In this document: in pieces, positions 1 to 13,300 of the stretch | Numbering within the stretch: position 1 is the first letter of the stretch | Layout: the number at the start of each line of letters is the position of its first letter | Assembly (NCBI GenBank): GCA_031308135.1 | Contig: JAHLJT010009436.1 | Span: 165,580,517 to 165,644,516 of the forward strand | DNA: 64,000 bases | Reading direction: 5' to 3' | DNA from: Acheta domesticus | Lineage: Eukaryota; Arthropoda; Insecta; Orthoptera; Gryllidae | Position numbers and translations under genes: made by a program | Notes under the pieces: generated by a model | Databases searched by the model: none | What the model was told of the DNA's origin: nothing | What the model saw: only the letters and a program-made list of their open reading frames with translations

Positions 1-1566
1 ATCACAGCGACATTCATTGAAAACCCTTGCAAATTTATTTATGGGCGCGAAATATCTTGCACTGATACAATTAAAAATTTTATGGCATTTGATATTTAGG
101 ATCAGTTAAGATAAGACCATGACAAAAACTTTTTTAATTCCTTGTCTCAACAGGAATGATTTGACGTTTGATATCGTAATTGGAACCATCCCGTGTGTGG
201 GAGTGTCGTGTAAAATACTTATTGTCATATACCTGCACTATACAAAAGGATGACGCACTATACAACGCTATTTTAAAGAAATAGTTCCACAGGAGATTGA
301 GTACTTGCCTTTTCAGGAATCTAAAGAGAAATCTCGGAGAACTTTAGAAATAATGTACTTTAGATTTAAGTAAAGAGTTGATAAATACACATAAATTTAC
401 TTCATATTATTTCAATGAATTCTCAAAATAATTCACAAACGTAAATTTGAGTCCTCCTTTGAAGGTTCAAAAGTTACTTGGTCTTTTTGGATACTGGAAT
501 TAACGTCAACACGCCAGTCGTAGTTTTGAAACCCGTTTTCATCAAGACAGCGTAGGCTGAACCTCGTCATTTGGAGATGTAAGTGGGGAATGGCGCAGCG
601 AGGTGGGGCGGGGCGTGGCGGGGAGCGGCTGGGGGCTTCGCAGCCGCCGGCCACTAGGGCGTCACCAAGCGACACGTGAGTGCTGGCCGCAGGGGCCTGT
701 TTATGTACACGTGACAGCACACAACATGTGGCAGCGATCGGTGAGGAAGAGACAGAGCGAGAGAGAGAGAGAGAGAAAGACGGAGAGAGTGCCGCGGTGA
801 AGGGTGGCCGGGGCCGCGTCAGCAACGTGGTCGTGAGAGAGCGCGGCGGCGCCGGGGGCGGAGAGGGGGCAGGGCGGCACAGAACCTCACGAAAGATGTT
901 GAGAAGATGAGTGTACTTTGATGAAGATTTCGCTAAACGAGAAGATTCTTCTTTATCCATCTTTGAATTTATTGGATAAAACAGAAATTCATCACAGCAA
1001 CATCAGGAGGTGTTGATGCCAGAATATGAGAATACAATAGGCATTAAATAACGCCTTTGACTTATATAATGGAAGAAAGTTTGTTACGACAGTTGAATGA
1101 AAATCATGTTCATTTATCCTGATAAGTTTTGAGTTCGTGAATAATGAACATACGTCTGGAGATCATGGATGATGGATAACTAATTGGAAATTGTTTGCAG
1201 ATCACGCATGGCAAGAGTAAACAAGCTGGATACTTGGAATGACGTACTGAAGCTCTGAGCTTGAGCATATCTACTTGTTTCCTACATTACATTCTAACAT
1301 TTTTGTCTCAAAGAAGACAGCATCACACGGATTGTAAGAATTGGGAATGGATAAACGTAGTTCAAGGCCCTGTACACCTAAACTTCCTCGAAAACCGCCT
1401 GCCGCCCCAGCCCACTCTCCGCCGCCGTTGCCCTCACGCCCATCTGTACACAAAAAAGACGACAGCACACAGGACACAGCTACGGCCAGCGACAGCGAGG
1501 CGACACGGCTTGGCGCGACACGAGGCCCCGTGGGGAGGGCGGTGGGGGGCCGGGAGCGCGCCGTAC
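1..1566. other. intron or downstream flank, no gene recognised
   Basis: Mostly A+T-rich DNA with one G+C-rich patch at about 590-880 that includes a short GA run (757-778). Open frames there are short and low in complexity, and neither strand shows a known domain. By position this should be KCNQ intron leading to the helix B exon beyond the left edge. Confidence 0.6.
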
Positions 1567-1884
1567 TCTTGCCCAGGAACAGCGAGGAGACGGCCTCGGC
1601 GGCGCGGGCGGCGGCGGCGGGCTCCAGGTCGCCCGCGGCGGCGGCAGCGGCTGCGGCGGCGGCAGCGGCCGCGTTGGAGGGCGGGGCCGGCGGGTAGGGG
1701 CCTCCGAACTCGTGCTGCAGGAGGCCGCACAGAACGAGCGGCAGCGCCGTCGCCTCCCCCATGCGCAGCAGCGCGGCGCCGGGCGCCGCCTGCGACGCCG
1801 ACGGCGCGTGGCCCCGCGCGGGCGACGCCGGCGCCGACGCGTCGCCCCCGTGGCAGTGGTTGGGCAGCAGCAGCTCGCCCGCCG
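1567..1884 (-). CDS. possible Ala-rich exon of KCNQ (weak)
   Basis: In the phase required by the 9,785 donor (one base carried over), an open stretch follows the AG at 1,885-1,886. It reads AGELLLPNHCHGGDASAPAS, later LLRMGEATALPLVLCGLLQH and EFGGPYPPAPPSNA, then a 13-Ala run and GDLEPAAAARAAEAVSSLFL. A possible donor GTACGG at 1,566 would make it 318 bp and again frame-neutral; a GC donor at 1,572 is an alternative. The acceptor has almost no pyrimidine tract and I recognise no KCNQ domain. It could instead be part of another transcript or a CpG island. The non-repetitive middle part keeps it from being dismissed. Confidence 0.3.
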
Positions 1885-4800
1885 CTGCGCACGCCCACGC
1901 ACCCCCCGGCGCCCCCTCGCTCAGACCGGGCGCGCTGGGGCCTCGGGCGCTGGGAGGACGTGGGCGCGGCCCGACAGGCGCAACGCCAGTGGACAGGTCA
2001 CCCGCGCAACTTTCCAACGCGTTCGAAGGTTCAGTCCCAGCTCAATCGTAGGAGAATAGGCCGTCCGAAGTACGGTCAGTGGACCGGGTGGTACAAAGTG
2101 CAGGGTCGACGCTGATGGGGAATTGGGGAGTTTGGAGGAGATGGTGGTGGAGCCTGGTCGGGAAGCACGACCCAAATCACCACGCAACGCAAGAGAAGTT
2201 GAAAGGATATCTGTGCGAGATTGCAAACGTTCCAAAGTTGAGATGAATCGGAATAGTGGGAGAAGAATAGAACGCATTTGGTGGGAGCAGAAGACCCACG
2301 GGAGTTGATAAGTATATATTAAGTGCGGCCACTGAAGAAAGTGAGGAACCATGTAGTTTGCGTGATAAACTGGCGACGGGGAACATTCAAAGGATCAGCT
2401 AGGTCGGAGGATGACCGCATGAGGTTGATGGATTATATCTGAAAGTGAATAATGCGAAGGATATCGAAAGAATTTTGGAGCACAAAAGTATGAAGTGGTC
2501 CCCTACGGAAGTTTTCAAGATGTTCCAGAGTTCAGGTCCTTTGGTAGGCAGAAGAAGACAAGCGTTTGGAGGTGAATTTGCAGAAGAAGGCCATGGATGA
2601 CTCGAAGACCTTCGTAAACTCAGACGCACAGAGAGTATTCGAAGGCCTGCGAGGAACGGGCAAGTGGAGGGAATGGACGTAGCGGAGTCGAGGAATCATG
2701 GGTTGCAGGACATTAGTGGGAGGAATATAGTATTGACAGGACCATGGAAGTTTATACGACGTGAACATGACAATCAGTCCCAGTGCTGTTGTGGGAATAT
2801 ATTGAAGTTCATGTGGGCGTGTGGTAGACCAACATGAGAATTTGAAAGCACCGCCAGCTGAAACCCATAACAAAGGACAAAGGGCCGCAGAAAAATCCAG
2901 GTAATGTATTTTCAGAGGATTCCGGAAAGTTAATGAGTGTGAAGGCCGTCAAAAGCATCACGGAGACCGAGAGCATAGGGGAGTGGGAGGGGTCACAATT
3001 TTCCAAGACGTTCGCAAGTTCAAGCTCAACAAGTTTGCTTTGACTACGTAAACGAATGAAGGGCTGTGGTTGACCTAGACAACGATACAGGATGAACTCA
3101 CAATATTATGTAATATAAGGCTCGTAAGCTTTTTAAGGCAGCATAACGATGAAGAAAGAAAACTTTCGCATGTGCCATTTAGTACAAACGCAAGGCGAGT
3201 ACAGGATAATGGTAAAGGTTTCTTTAACGAATGTGACCTCCGGATTACAATTGTTACAAAAGATGAAAGTGCTTGCCGTTTTTAAGAGGTGATCAATGAA
3301 GATGATTATGAGGGATGCTCGATGACGATGAAAAGAAATGCTAGGCCGGAGATGTAACATGACCGAAGACATTACGACGACGACGTTCGGATTCTCAGAG
3401 CCAGCGCGATAATTGACGTTGTTTGTTCCTGCGGTTGCAGAAGTGTGGCAGGATTGACAAGATTTCTGTTCACCTTAAGCCATTTTACGTTATATTTGGG
3501 AACTTGGAGTTGAGTCCGAGCGGTAATAAACTCAGCTAACAGACTGGCTCTCTGAAAATCGGCGAAAATGGTGATGTATTGATGAAGAAACGTTGGTAAG
3601 GCCAATTACAAAAGGAAGAACTTTCCTCATGGATGATATGATTAACACAAGGACGTCGACAAAAGCGAAAAAAATTAGGACCGCTAAAACAGCAGTATAA
3701 CCTTTTCCTTTTACATATATTTCTACATTTTTCTGGGGAACATCAACGCCAGAACAGGACAGGAACGAGAGAGTTGCCCACTCCTCAGGGAAGGGTGGAC
3801 CACTTGGCTTTGCATGAAAGGCGTTGAGGCAAACGTGTTTGCCGAAGATAGTACCAACGTTCATTAGTTTAATTCAAGATCAAGTTTATTTTCGACAGTG
3901 TTGGAAAAAATAAATAATAGAGCTTGAAAAAAATTATTGTACAAAAATTGTGCTAAATTCTCCATTGTCAAATAAAAAAATCAAATTCTTGCAAAAAATT
4001 ACGAACGCTCCTTAGTAGAAACAAAGTATGGAAATCAACATGAAAATTAAGTAATTTGGTTTATTCGAGCATGATTGGGTGTCAGATCTAATTAAAGAAA
4101 AATCAATATTAATTCTTAAGTTCTAGGTAGTTACGAGAGGTACACGAAATACATTTATACGTATTCAATCAGAGAGGACTAAAAGCATTGTGGCCTTGCT
4201 TATGCATTACCACCAGCTCAGTAATACTACTTGTGAGACACTGCCATACTAGAACGTTGCGCCCAGGAATTAGCTTTTGAATATGAAAATATATAAATAG
4301 AAGTGAATGTAGCCAAGTACGTAATATGGTAGAATATGTAATTGAACCTTAAATACGTTTGTATAAATACAAGTCGCTTTGCTATTTTTGTAATCTCGAG
4401 TCAATCCTACTTTCTATTTCAAGTGGAAAAATAGAAAAAATCAGGAAGATTACATTGTGCATAATATCGATGGTCTCCAAGGAGTTACCATTGCAACTGT
4501 TCCACAAGGGTATCGTCGCAACCGTTCCGGGAAGCTCGAACTATTTACGAATGACATTGGATTGGATAAAGCTTTATGCGAACCCACCGACATCAGCCTG
4601 TTTTTTGTGGCTTTGGACGCGAGTTCATTGGACTGGATGCGTGAAGAGCAGCGGAGGCCAGACTGAAAATCGTTGCCGAGAGAATGGAGTGATTTTACGA
4701 ATTTTTCATTTCGAAAGTTATGTAATAATATTTTATCAAAACATCTTGAGAGAAAGTTATTGAAAATATGAATGTATTTCGTTCCCTTTAAGTTCTGTAT

Positions 4801-5379
4801 GTGTCGATTTATCAATATCGAATGAATCTAGAATAGAAAAAATAATTAATTTCTATTTATATATCTAGGAAAGAGAAGAAAACCGTTACAACATTAAGTT
4901 GTTAGATATTTTATGTAATGAAACATTGTATCAAAATTAAATGTTGAGTAAAATTAGTATCTTAATGTTTGGTTTTATAAGTTTGATCAGAAATGTGTAA
5001 TAGCAAAGAATGTTTTTTAATTAATTTTAGTTTTTCTAACGAATAATGGAGTATTATTAAAATATAACTCATTAAAATTAATTACCGTTCATGAACTCGA
5101 AAAAATATCTTAATTTCTGAAAAATATCATTTTCGTTGGGAAGATAATATTTATTTTTAATAATGTTTTATTAATGTACACTTTTTATGAACGAGCATTA
5201 TTTCGGCACGATTGATCGGCGGACATCATTCTCTTACGAAAATGCATCTGTCATTCCAGTTAATTCACATTTTCCCCACAAAACGGATGAACGACATTTC
5301 TACAAAAAAAAAAATTAGTAAGCTCATGAAAAAAATCAAAGAAAGGTAGTTGTGTTGGTAGAGGGCACAGCTCTGCGAT

Positions 5380-5905
5380 GCTACAAAATGGCTGCCCGCA
5401 ACGGCCCAAGATGGCCGCGACGCAGCCTCTTCAAGACACCGCCCGCAGCTGCGCATGCGCATTCGCCGCGATGCCCTGTTAGTGTTCGCGCAGGTGAAGC
5501 GCAATGCAGCCTCGGGCGCAGACGGGAGGACGGGGGCGGGGTGGGGGTGGGGGCGAGGGCGAGGGCGGGCGCTGCGAGGCAGGGCGCGTGGCGGTTGCTG
5601 TTAGTCCCCGCGGGGGCGGGTCGCCACAGCTCAACAACACGCGCGATCTGCCAGGAAGCCACCAAACAGACTACGGGGAAACACAACAGCCGCAGGGCTA
5701 CCAACATGCGGACGGCCGGAACTGCAGGGTTGCCAACGACATCAACGCGGGGCGAAGGGGCGTCATGCGGGGGGCTACACGGGGATCACAGTCTGACTTA
5801 CCGTCGGACGCCTTCTTGGCGACAGAGGGGTCTGCCACAGAGTCCTCGCTGTGGCTAGCGTTCAACGCCCTATGACTGTTCGCGCCACCTACATCCCAAC
5901 AATGG
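5380..5905. promoter_or_regulatory. CpG-rich block with YY1-like and NRF1-like motifs
   Basis: Two AARATGGCNGC motifs (5,385-5,395 and 5,408-5,418) resemble YY1 core-promoter sites. The palindrome TGCGCATGCGCA at 5,450-5,461 is a perfect NRF1-type site. They are followed by 400 bp rich in CpG, including GGGCGGGG-like runs. This combination is common at housekeeping promoters. No downstream gene was recognised on the plus strand, so it may be an internal promoter, a non-coding transcript or a chance island. Confidence 0.35.
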
Positions 5906-8900
5906 AAACAACAATGTACCTTCGTTGGGTCCTCTCTCTTTTTCTCGATCGTACATTGTTGCTGCAACATTAGGGACGAGTGAGTAAATCAATCAGGCAA
6001 AAAGTGAATTCTATGAATGTTATGACCAAACGGGGACCAGACGATGTTTAGCGAAGCGAGACTATGAACGATGTTTTTGAGCCACCCTTTTTATTCCCAA
6101 AGTGAGAGGGGAGGACTGCTTTTGCTTCACATATTCGCCTTTGTTTAATTTCGGTCCAGATATAATTGTGCAAATAAGACAGATGAATAAAGATATCTGA
6201 ATTAAATGATTACACGTCGAGAATTTACGAATTGAAATAAGAGAAGAGGGCACTTACAAATTATTTTCAAAATAATGAGCTTCTTTCCTTACTACTATTA
6301 CTCTTTAAATTAATTACTACGAACTACCGACCAATTAAATAAAATTATGATATAAAAGAAAAAAAACTAATATAAAAATTCAATGAAAATGTTACTGGGG
6401 CCGAAAATAGTTTTCTGTTCCTACTATGTGACGAAAATTTGTTGAATATATTTTTCTCTTTTAGTGATTTTCCAATAAGATTTTACAAACGTTTCTCCTT
6501 TCTAACCATACCTAAACGCTATTCTTCACTATCCAGATCATTAAGGTATTTGTGAACTGGCCAATTGGAATGAATTCAGAAGTATATTTGAAACTATTTT
6601 TTGAATTACGACACATGAATAGCACACAGTTCCAGAAAAAGTAATTATATTTTAATTAAGAGGTCCCCGGTGGTCACTATGAAAATTGAATTTTGAATCT
6701 TCTAATGTCGATATTATTTGCAAGCAAGCGCATATCTTTATTCAATTTTACTAATGAACAGTCACAAGTTTGGTCACGCAAAGAATCTGCAGAAAAACAT
6801 GCTATCTTAAGTAGAATTAAGTTTGTTTTCTCAATCCAACTGTGAAGAGAACAAAGGGGTCACTCCACACACCAACACACACGCATGATTTGAAAATTCC
6901 GATAAATCAGACTGGTTCCTAGTGGAAGGTATGCTTGAACTTTATAGACTAAAATTGTATTATCAAGGTTTGCGAATGAACGATACGTTCCTTGATGTAT
7001 TTTAGAAGGCAGAAGCTTTGAGTACAGAATAAATATTGAGTTATCCTAATATTTACGTCTAGTTTTTTATTCATATCTACACTTATAATCATTCCCCATC
7101 ATAACGAAGCATTTATTGTTACAATATTAGTCAATATTGATAAGCTTGATGAATATGTCTGTATTTCGGATACTGCTAGTTTTTGAGAAGTACTGAGTTA
7201 CTTACAAATGTCTTTGAGCTCAAAGATTAGCAATAACGTACGATATCTGACAGCATCTGCCTTGTTTCCAAAACGCAACAATGCAAGCGCGAACAACAGC
7301 GTTGGTGGCGGTGCTGGGGGTGGGGGACAGGAGGCAGCCATTCTAAGCGGCTAATTATAAGGAGCTGCACTTTTCGCTCCTATTTGTGCATTCATTGGTG
7401 CATTACCGCTCGAAAATCATCTCCTCCCCGCCATTCATGGGTGACTGGATTTTGGAACTGCGATCAATGTATTAACTCTCCGCGTTTTAGCCCTACGGTC
7501 AGTCAAAACCGAAGCCGTCCTGTCATATACATTAGGGTCCAAAGAAACCGATAAATGGCCCTTGAGAATCGTGGCTCCAGCGTTGTTTTTCCCTCTCCAA
7601 CATTAATAAGGACTCGAAGACTGGACGTGTCTGCCTTGTACCGAAAACTGCCATCCACATGAGACGAGAAGGTGCCAGCCCTATCGCTCCGTCCCGACAC
7701 CCCTGCCTGGGCCTCGCCCCCATGGTACAAATGCCCTCGCTGGCATGGCGTCGCCACATACAAGCGCAAGCGCCACAAGCTTCATTCCAGCGGAGTGTCC
7801 GGCGTATGGGCGACACTGCGCAGCAAAGACAACTGCAAATGAAGACAGCCAAGTTGTTTCCATGCATACCATAAAAATAGAGGTCTCTGGGTGATGCATG
7901 ACGTAAAGGAGTAAAAAGGTACAAAAGTTCAGTGCTCGACCTCTGCGAATTTCCGGGGAAAGATATTTTTTTAAAAAGAAGTTTTGATGGGGATTTAAGT
8001 GGAATTTCGTCACTGTAGCTGGAGGAACAAACAGCGCGTAGTCTCGGAGGGACCGTGTTTAGCGAAGCCTCGAAAACGCTGGCTCCAACTCCAGTGCCGC
8101 AGGGGCGGAGCGTTTACCTTGAGGGGCCGTTGGGGAAGGCGGGACAGGGTGGGAGATGGGGTCGAGGCTTCAACACGCAGAGGCATCGCGAGGATACGAC
8201 CACAGTTACCTGGCCTGTCGTCGGTGAGGAAGCTACAGCGAACGTAAGCACGCCGAGCAGCGGAAGAGACAGACACAGGCAGAGAGACAGAAGGCGACGT
8301 GAGATGGGAGTGGGAGGGGTAGACGCCACGGGCGGTCTCAGGACAGTAACCCTCTCTGTGTCCTAAACGCTAACGGCATCGTTTGTAACTGACGATTTAA
8401 TTCTGCAAATTCTTTAGCAAAATTCACGAAGTAACAGTAATCTAACAGTGCAAAATATATCATCGGGCGAAGCAAAGCAAACTATGCTGGCATTTAAAGT
8501 ATCATTTTACACCGAGAAAAAATATTTGCAAGATCTCTTGTAAGGAGACAAGGAGAGATAGGTATGATAGAAAATGAAAGATGCTAATAGAAATGCTTTT
8601 AAACTCGCGTATGGTAAGTTGGGAAATCTTTACCTGTTTTGGGGAGTTAATATGTAATCTGAGAGCTGCGAGCGGATGTTGAAACTTCGACGCAAATAGA
8701 ATGAATTGCCTTTTAGGATATATTTAAGCATCTAACTGCTCTTCATTCTACGATTAAAACTGTATTATTTTGTTGTTTTTATGGCTGTTTTTTACGACAG
8801 AATGAAAGAATTAGGTCATTTAGGAACGGATGTATTGCCAAATTAATGTTTGTGGAAATACAAAAATTAACTGACTCGCGTAAGTGAAGAAACTTTTTAG

Positions 8901-9441
8901 ACGCTAAATATTGACTCTTGTTATGAAAGCTAACGTCCACCCAAATTATGAACGTAGCCCTCTTCAAGAATAAAATAACATACTGTTTATAATCTTCGTT
9001 TAACCATAAAATACTACTCAATAGAGATGAAACAATACAACAATTGATATATTTCCCCACTAATGTCATGAACGGAATATTTTCACATGTTATTCAGAAG
9101 GGCGAAACACGCTTGAAATGTTGCAAATCAAAAGTATACGTACGAGTAATTTTCGGAACTTATATTCCAAACGGAAAAACGTGAACAGACTGTATCATTT
9201 TCCTCGGAGCTTCAAATTATAATCACAAGGATGTCTGCCTCCTGCATGTAATATATTATATCGCCAATAAAACCCTTACTTTCGGTGTGTAAATTATATT
9301 TAAACCTACGTAAAATTCAATTATTTTGTACAAAAAGGTATGTTTAGGTTAATTTTAGGATAACCCTGATTATTTAACCCGGATTATCGGATATTATTTA
9401 ACCCAGAATTATTAACCCGGATTATCAAAATTCATGGTGGA

Positions 9442-9499
9442 AAAGTCGGACCGTAGTACTAATAAATATTATTATTTATTAATACTACGGTCGGACTTT
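9442..9499. repeat. 27-bp inverted repeat, 4-base loop
   Basis: The arms 9,442-9,468 and 9,473-9,499 pair at 25 of 27 positions around the loop ttat. The outer part AAAGTCGGACCGTAGTA is mixed in base composition, so it is not just A+T-rich chance pairing. A partial relative (gccgacttaatattac) follows at about 9,510. It could be a tiny foldback element or the core of one. Confidence 0.85.
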
Positions 9500-9784
9500 A
9501 TATTACAGGCCGACTTAATATTACTATTTATTAGTATGTCTGCTTTATCTGAGAATGTTTCAATCGTTCCTTAGCGTGTGCCTTGCAGACCGCTAAAGTG
9601 GGCTGAGCCGCACCGTGGCGACAGAGAGGTGTCAAACGGGAAGAGCCGAGGCGGTGGGAGAGTGGAGTGCCACAAGGATCGGATTCGGGTCCTTTGAAAG
9701 CGCAGCGGCGTCGGCGTTTCGGCGTCGCCCCTCAGCGGCGGCGGCGGCGGCGGCGGCGGCGGCTGCGCGCGCGTCCTCACTCAC

Positions 9785-9960
9785 CCAGGTTCTCGGAGGA
9801 CGCGTTGAGGTCCTGGAAGCCCCGCGGGGTGCCGGCGGCGGCGCCGCCCGCGCCCGCGCCCGCGCCGCTGCCCTTGGCCAGCGACGGCGAGTGCAGGCTG
9901 GTGCTCTTGTGGCGGCGGATGGTGGGCAGCCGCGACACGAACGAAGCGTTGTGCTTGAAG
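9785..9960 (-). CDS. KCNQ: KCNQ exon: helix A-B linker
   Basis: This 176-bp exon lies between acceptor gcgcgtatcttccag and donor CTGG/GTGAGT. It starts in phase 2 and ends in phase 1. It reads FKHNASFVSRLPTIRRHKST, SLHSPSLAKG, a Gly/Ala tract SGAGAGAGGAAAG, and TPRGFQDLNASSENL. The segment from FKHNASF to RRHKS, rich in Ser/Thr next to basic residues, looks like the conserved phosphorylatable linker of insect KCNQ proteins, and it joins directly in frame to the 30,971 exon (PSPPS then FKHN). The Gly/Ala tract is coded by a GC-only repeat and may vary in length. The exon reads on to helix B, which is not in the window unless the weak exon at 1.6-1.9 kb intervenes. Confidence 0.9.
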
Positions 9961-10186
9961 CTGGAAGATACGCGCCTGCACGTCAGGGTCAGACACACTG
10001 CCCGGCGCCGGCCGGCCGCCCCGCGAGGCGAGCGGCGGGGGGCGGGGGGCGCAGCGGAGGAGGCCCCCCTGGCGCAAGGAATCGCACTCGTGAGGGTCGA
10101 TGACAACAACATTCTTTACCGCTCTGCCACTTTCGATTGGTCGTATTTTTCCGCAACCACTTTCTAAAGATTTACTGTACTATATT

Positions 10187-10340
10187 TGAGGCACTGAGAG
10201 CACAAACGGACTAAAAATAAACATCATATCATAATGCGAGTCATAATACGATATTAATATCGTATTATATTATCAGTTAATGTCAATACCTCACATTCAC
10301 AAAGAATGTGGGTTACTCCGCTTGTGCTCTCAGTGCCTCA
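10187..10340. mobile_element. 154-bp MITE with 24-bp inverted ends
   Basis: The left end TGAGGCACTGAGAGCACAA continues ACGGA; the right end is its reverse complement with about one mismatch. The core holds a perfect 24-bp palindrome (10,244-10,267, centred on ATATTAATAT). Short ATTT-like sequence lies at both borders and could be a 3-4 bp target duplication. There is no coding capacity, so it would have been moved by a transposase in trans. The superfamily is undetermined. Confidence 0.8.
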
Positions 10341-13300
10341 TTTTTACATGAAATAAGCAATAATCAAACTACATTTAAAAAGAAGTTAAACAGAAAATCT
10401 ACGGGGAAATGTTTTACAAATTTTACTGTTCATCCAATTAATTGCACATACTGAACATTTAAATTACGCTAAACTTGTTAGAATCTCTGAAGTACGTTGT
10501 TCTTGTTCTTGGTCATTTGGAGAGAAACGGTTGGTTTCTTTATTTTGAGAATTTATGGTTTACAATTTTCAACTATTTTCGCTCCTAAATTCAACTGCAT
10601 ATGTGATACATTCAAGTATATATTTTCTACTTAATTACATTAGATACATTTTTTAAATTTTCAATACATAGTGTTTATTATTTTTGTAATTAAAGTGACA
10701 GAACGTGTGATTCAAGCAGACGCACTTAACATCCGGAATCAGAACCAGATGTCATCGGTCATCATCGAGTGCTCTTTATTTCTTCTTTGCGCCAGGAGGT
10801 CTCTAAATGTACTAGGGATTTTCGCCGAAGCGATGCAAAATAGTTCTTACTGTCCCGCACAGGAGAATGACAAAACCCTGATAATGGAAGAAGACTAATA
10901 CATCTTCAACTTGTAGCCTGAAAGCTCGTCAGAATGTGACGAAGCTTCACTACAGCGATTTGAAAGGGAAGTATATGCTTATAATTTTGTTAATTATATA
11001 CATTATGGTATCGGATAAAACGAAGATAATGCATACGAGTTTTAGAAAAAAACTCAAAACGTTTTGATTCACTGTATAATAAACAACATTTTACTTTATA
11101 AATTATACCGTATATTCAGCAGATAACTTCATTTCTTCATATTCTTTCCTTTTATAATATATTTTTCTACAACGCATGGTGACTAATAAAAAAGTAACCT
11201 TTATTTTAAGAATTTGCAAAATGAGAAAATAATATAATATCAGGAGAAATTATATTATTTTCAGTCATTTTCTGCCGCCGTTTCTGAAAAGATAAATAAT
11301 ACCCTTAAGATTATTATGTTTAAAGCATTTATTGAAGAGTTTTCACAACCTTTCTTTTCACTGCAATATATCCTGAAAAAAGCTCAATTTGACGGCCACT
11401 AGAATGTTGAAAGAAATGCCTATACCTCTAGGATTCTGGAATTTTATAGAATTGGGACAGAGAATGAAAAAAAAGATTTTGAATAGGCAGTTATGAAGAA
11501 ACAGATACACCGAGCATTAAGCTGCGAAACGAACATCGAATACAATTACGTTCTGAACGAGGATTTGGCAGATGTAAGTTTGCTTACAGTAAGTTATTCG
11601 AGTTTGCCAAGCTTGAATTAGAAACATTCAACGCAATTTCCAATTATTTTAAATTTATTTACATTTTATTTTTAAATATTATACTATTTTAATGCATAAG
11701 CTATAAAAACACATTCAAAAGTGAACTACTATTCTACACATCAATACTTCATTCCAACATCAAAACACATGGGCACTTACGATTTCAGCAGCCGCTATCC
11801 TTGCAAACAGAAAAACACATAGAGCGCATCCAGAATACCAGTCAAGATGCGGGGGTCACTCCATGCTAGGGGTTTTCAAAACAGGCGTCACTCTACAGGC
11901 TATCAGGATTCCACATAACGACACTGACCACCAGCTGTACATAAACTACAGCCATACATGCAACATTGTGCTACACTTATCAAGCCAACAAGTTATATAC
12001 AGGGGTTTCCGAGGTCACTATGCATGTGCCAGGAAACATATACCGTTTTTAATGCTGTTTTATAAACATTTACTGTTGAAATTGATTCATAATGTTATAT
12101 CCCAGGTTGCCTACTACGTGTAGGGTTCTGACATTGGTACTATCAAGAACAATTTTTTCTTCATTGGAGTTGCGATAAATTGATTTCATTATTGCAAACC
12201 ACCCTTTTGTCCGAAGTTTATGTTTTATTTTAGGTTAACAGACAAAACAAATGCCTCGTCAAATTAAAATTATAATAGTAATAGTGCAAAATATAAACTA
12301 TATCAACTTATACAATAATTACATCTCAACAAAAAATGACTTTGCATTTTCAATTTACAAGACTGAATTATTAATTCATTGGTAGTTCCACAAATGTAAA
12401 ACTGAAAACATCCTCTGACGGAATTATAATATGAAAAAGTATCATAATTACGAATAAAAGCATTTGAAAACCACATTCATGGAATATTTTCGAAAAATAT
12501 TCATACATTTTAGAAATCAAAAGTATTGACAGACCTACTGCGAATACTTTAATGATAAAATACTATTTTTCATAAATTAAAAGTGGATATTACATTATTA
12601 TAAACCTCAAACGTCTCAATAAATAAGAATAATTTAGGTATATTAATGAATCGATATACCTAAAAAGTCAAATGTAATATAAACCCCATGATACGTAACC
12701 TATTATACAATTAAACATTATAACATTACTTAAAGTATTAGTTACAAAACATATTTGTTTTGAGGATATTGTCTTAAAAACTAATATTTTTACAAAGAGA
12801 AGGACAAAATAAATTCATCATCACAAAATTCGATTATGTTTCCTGAACTGTTGAAGTGACTCACGGACGTATAATAAAACACCAAAATGTTTCTTTATTT
12901 GCGTTCTCTAACACTAGGCGAAGAAGATGAAGAAAGGGGCAGTAACAAGAAGCTCGGGCAAGCCGGATGAAGCGGACGGCAGGCAAGAGACAGACATGCT
13001 AGAAGATGGCTGTCGAGGGCCGAGGGGGGGGGATGGAGCTGTCCAGGGGGGGGGAGCACATCGGGTGCACCGCCTCGTCGGAAATGCTCACGACGATGTG
13101 GTCTCACACACGGGAAGAGGGAATGAGGGGGGGGGGCAAAACGGTAGTCACGAACGCGACACTTAGAGCGAAGGAAGCGAAGTCTGGTTAGCGAGTCTGA
13201 GACACCTCTGCCTGTGCGAAAAACGCAATGTCCTCGGAAATGCAGTGGTCACAGAATCGGAGCTGGCATCTCGAGACGTCGGTGCACAAGTCATTCAAAC

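Larger units (their letters stand above)
1885..9784 (-). other. KCNQ intron, mostly featureless
   Basis: Apart from the purine-rich stretch at 2,120-3,000, the promoter-like CpG block near 5.4-5.9 kb, a G+C-rich patch at 8.05-8.35 kb and the hairpin at 9.44 kb, I see nothing beyond A+T-rich unique DNA. Short tracts such as ttatttaacccgg recur between 9,360 and 9,425. No open frame shows a recognisable domain. Confidence 0.6.

Noticed and set aside
1261..2115. 284-residue plus-strand frame rich in Arg and Pro
   Set aside because: It is G+C-rich and low-complexity with no domain; compositional, and antisense to the weak candidate exon.
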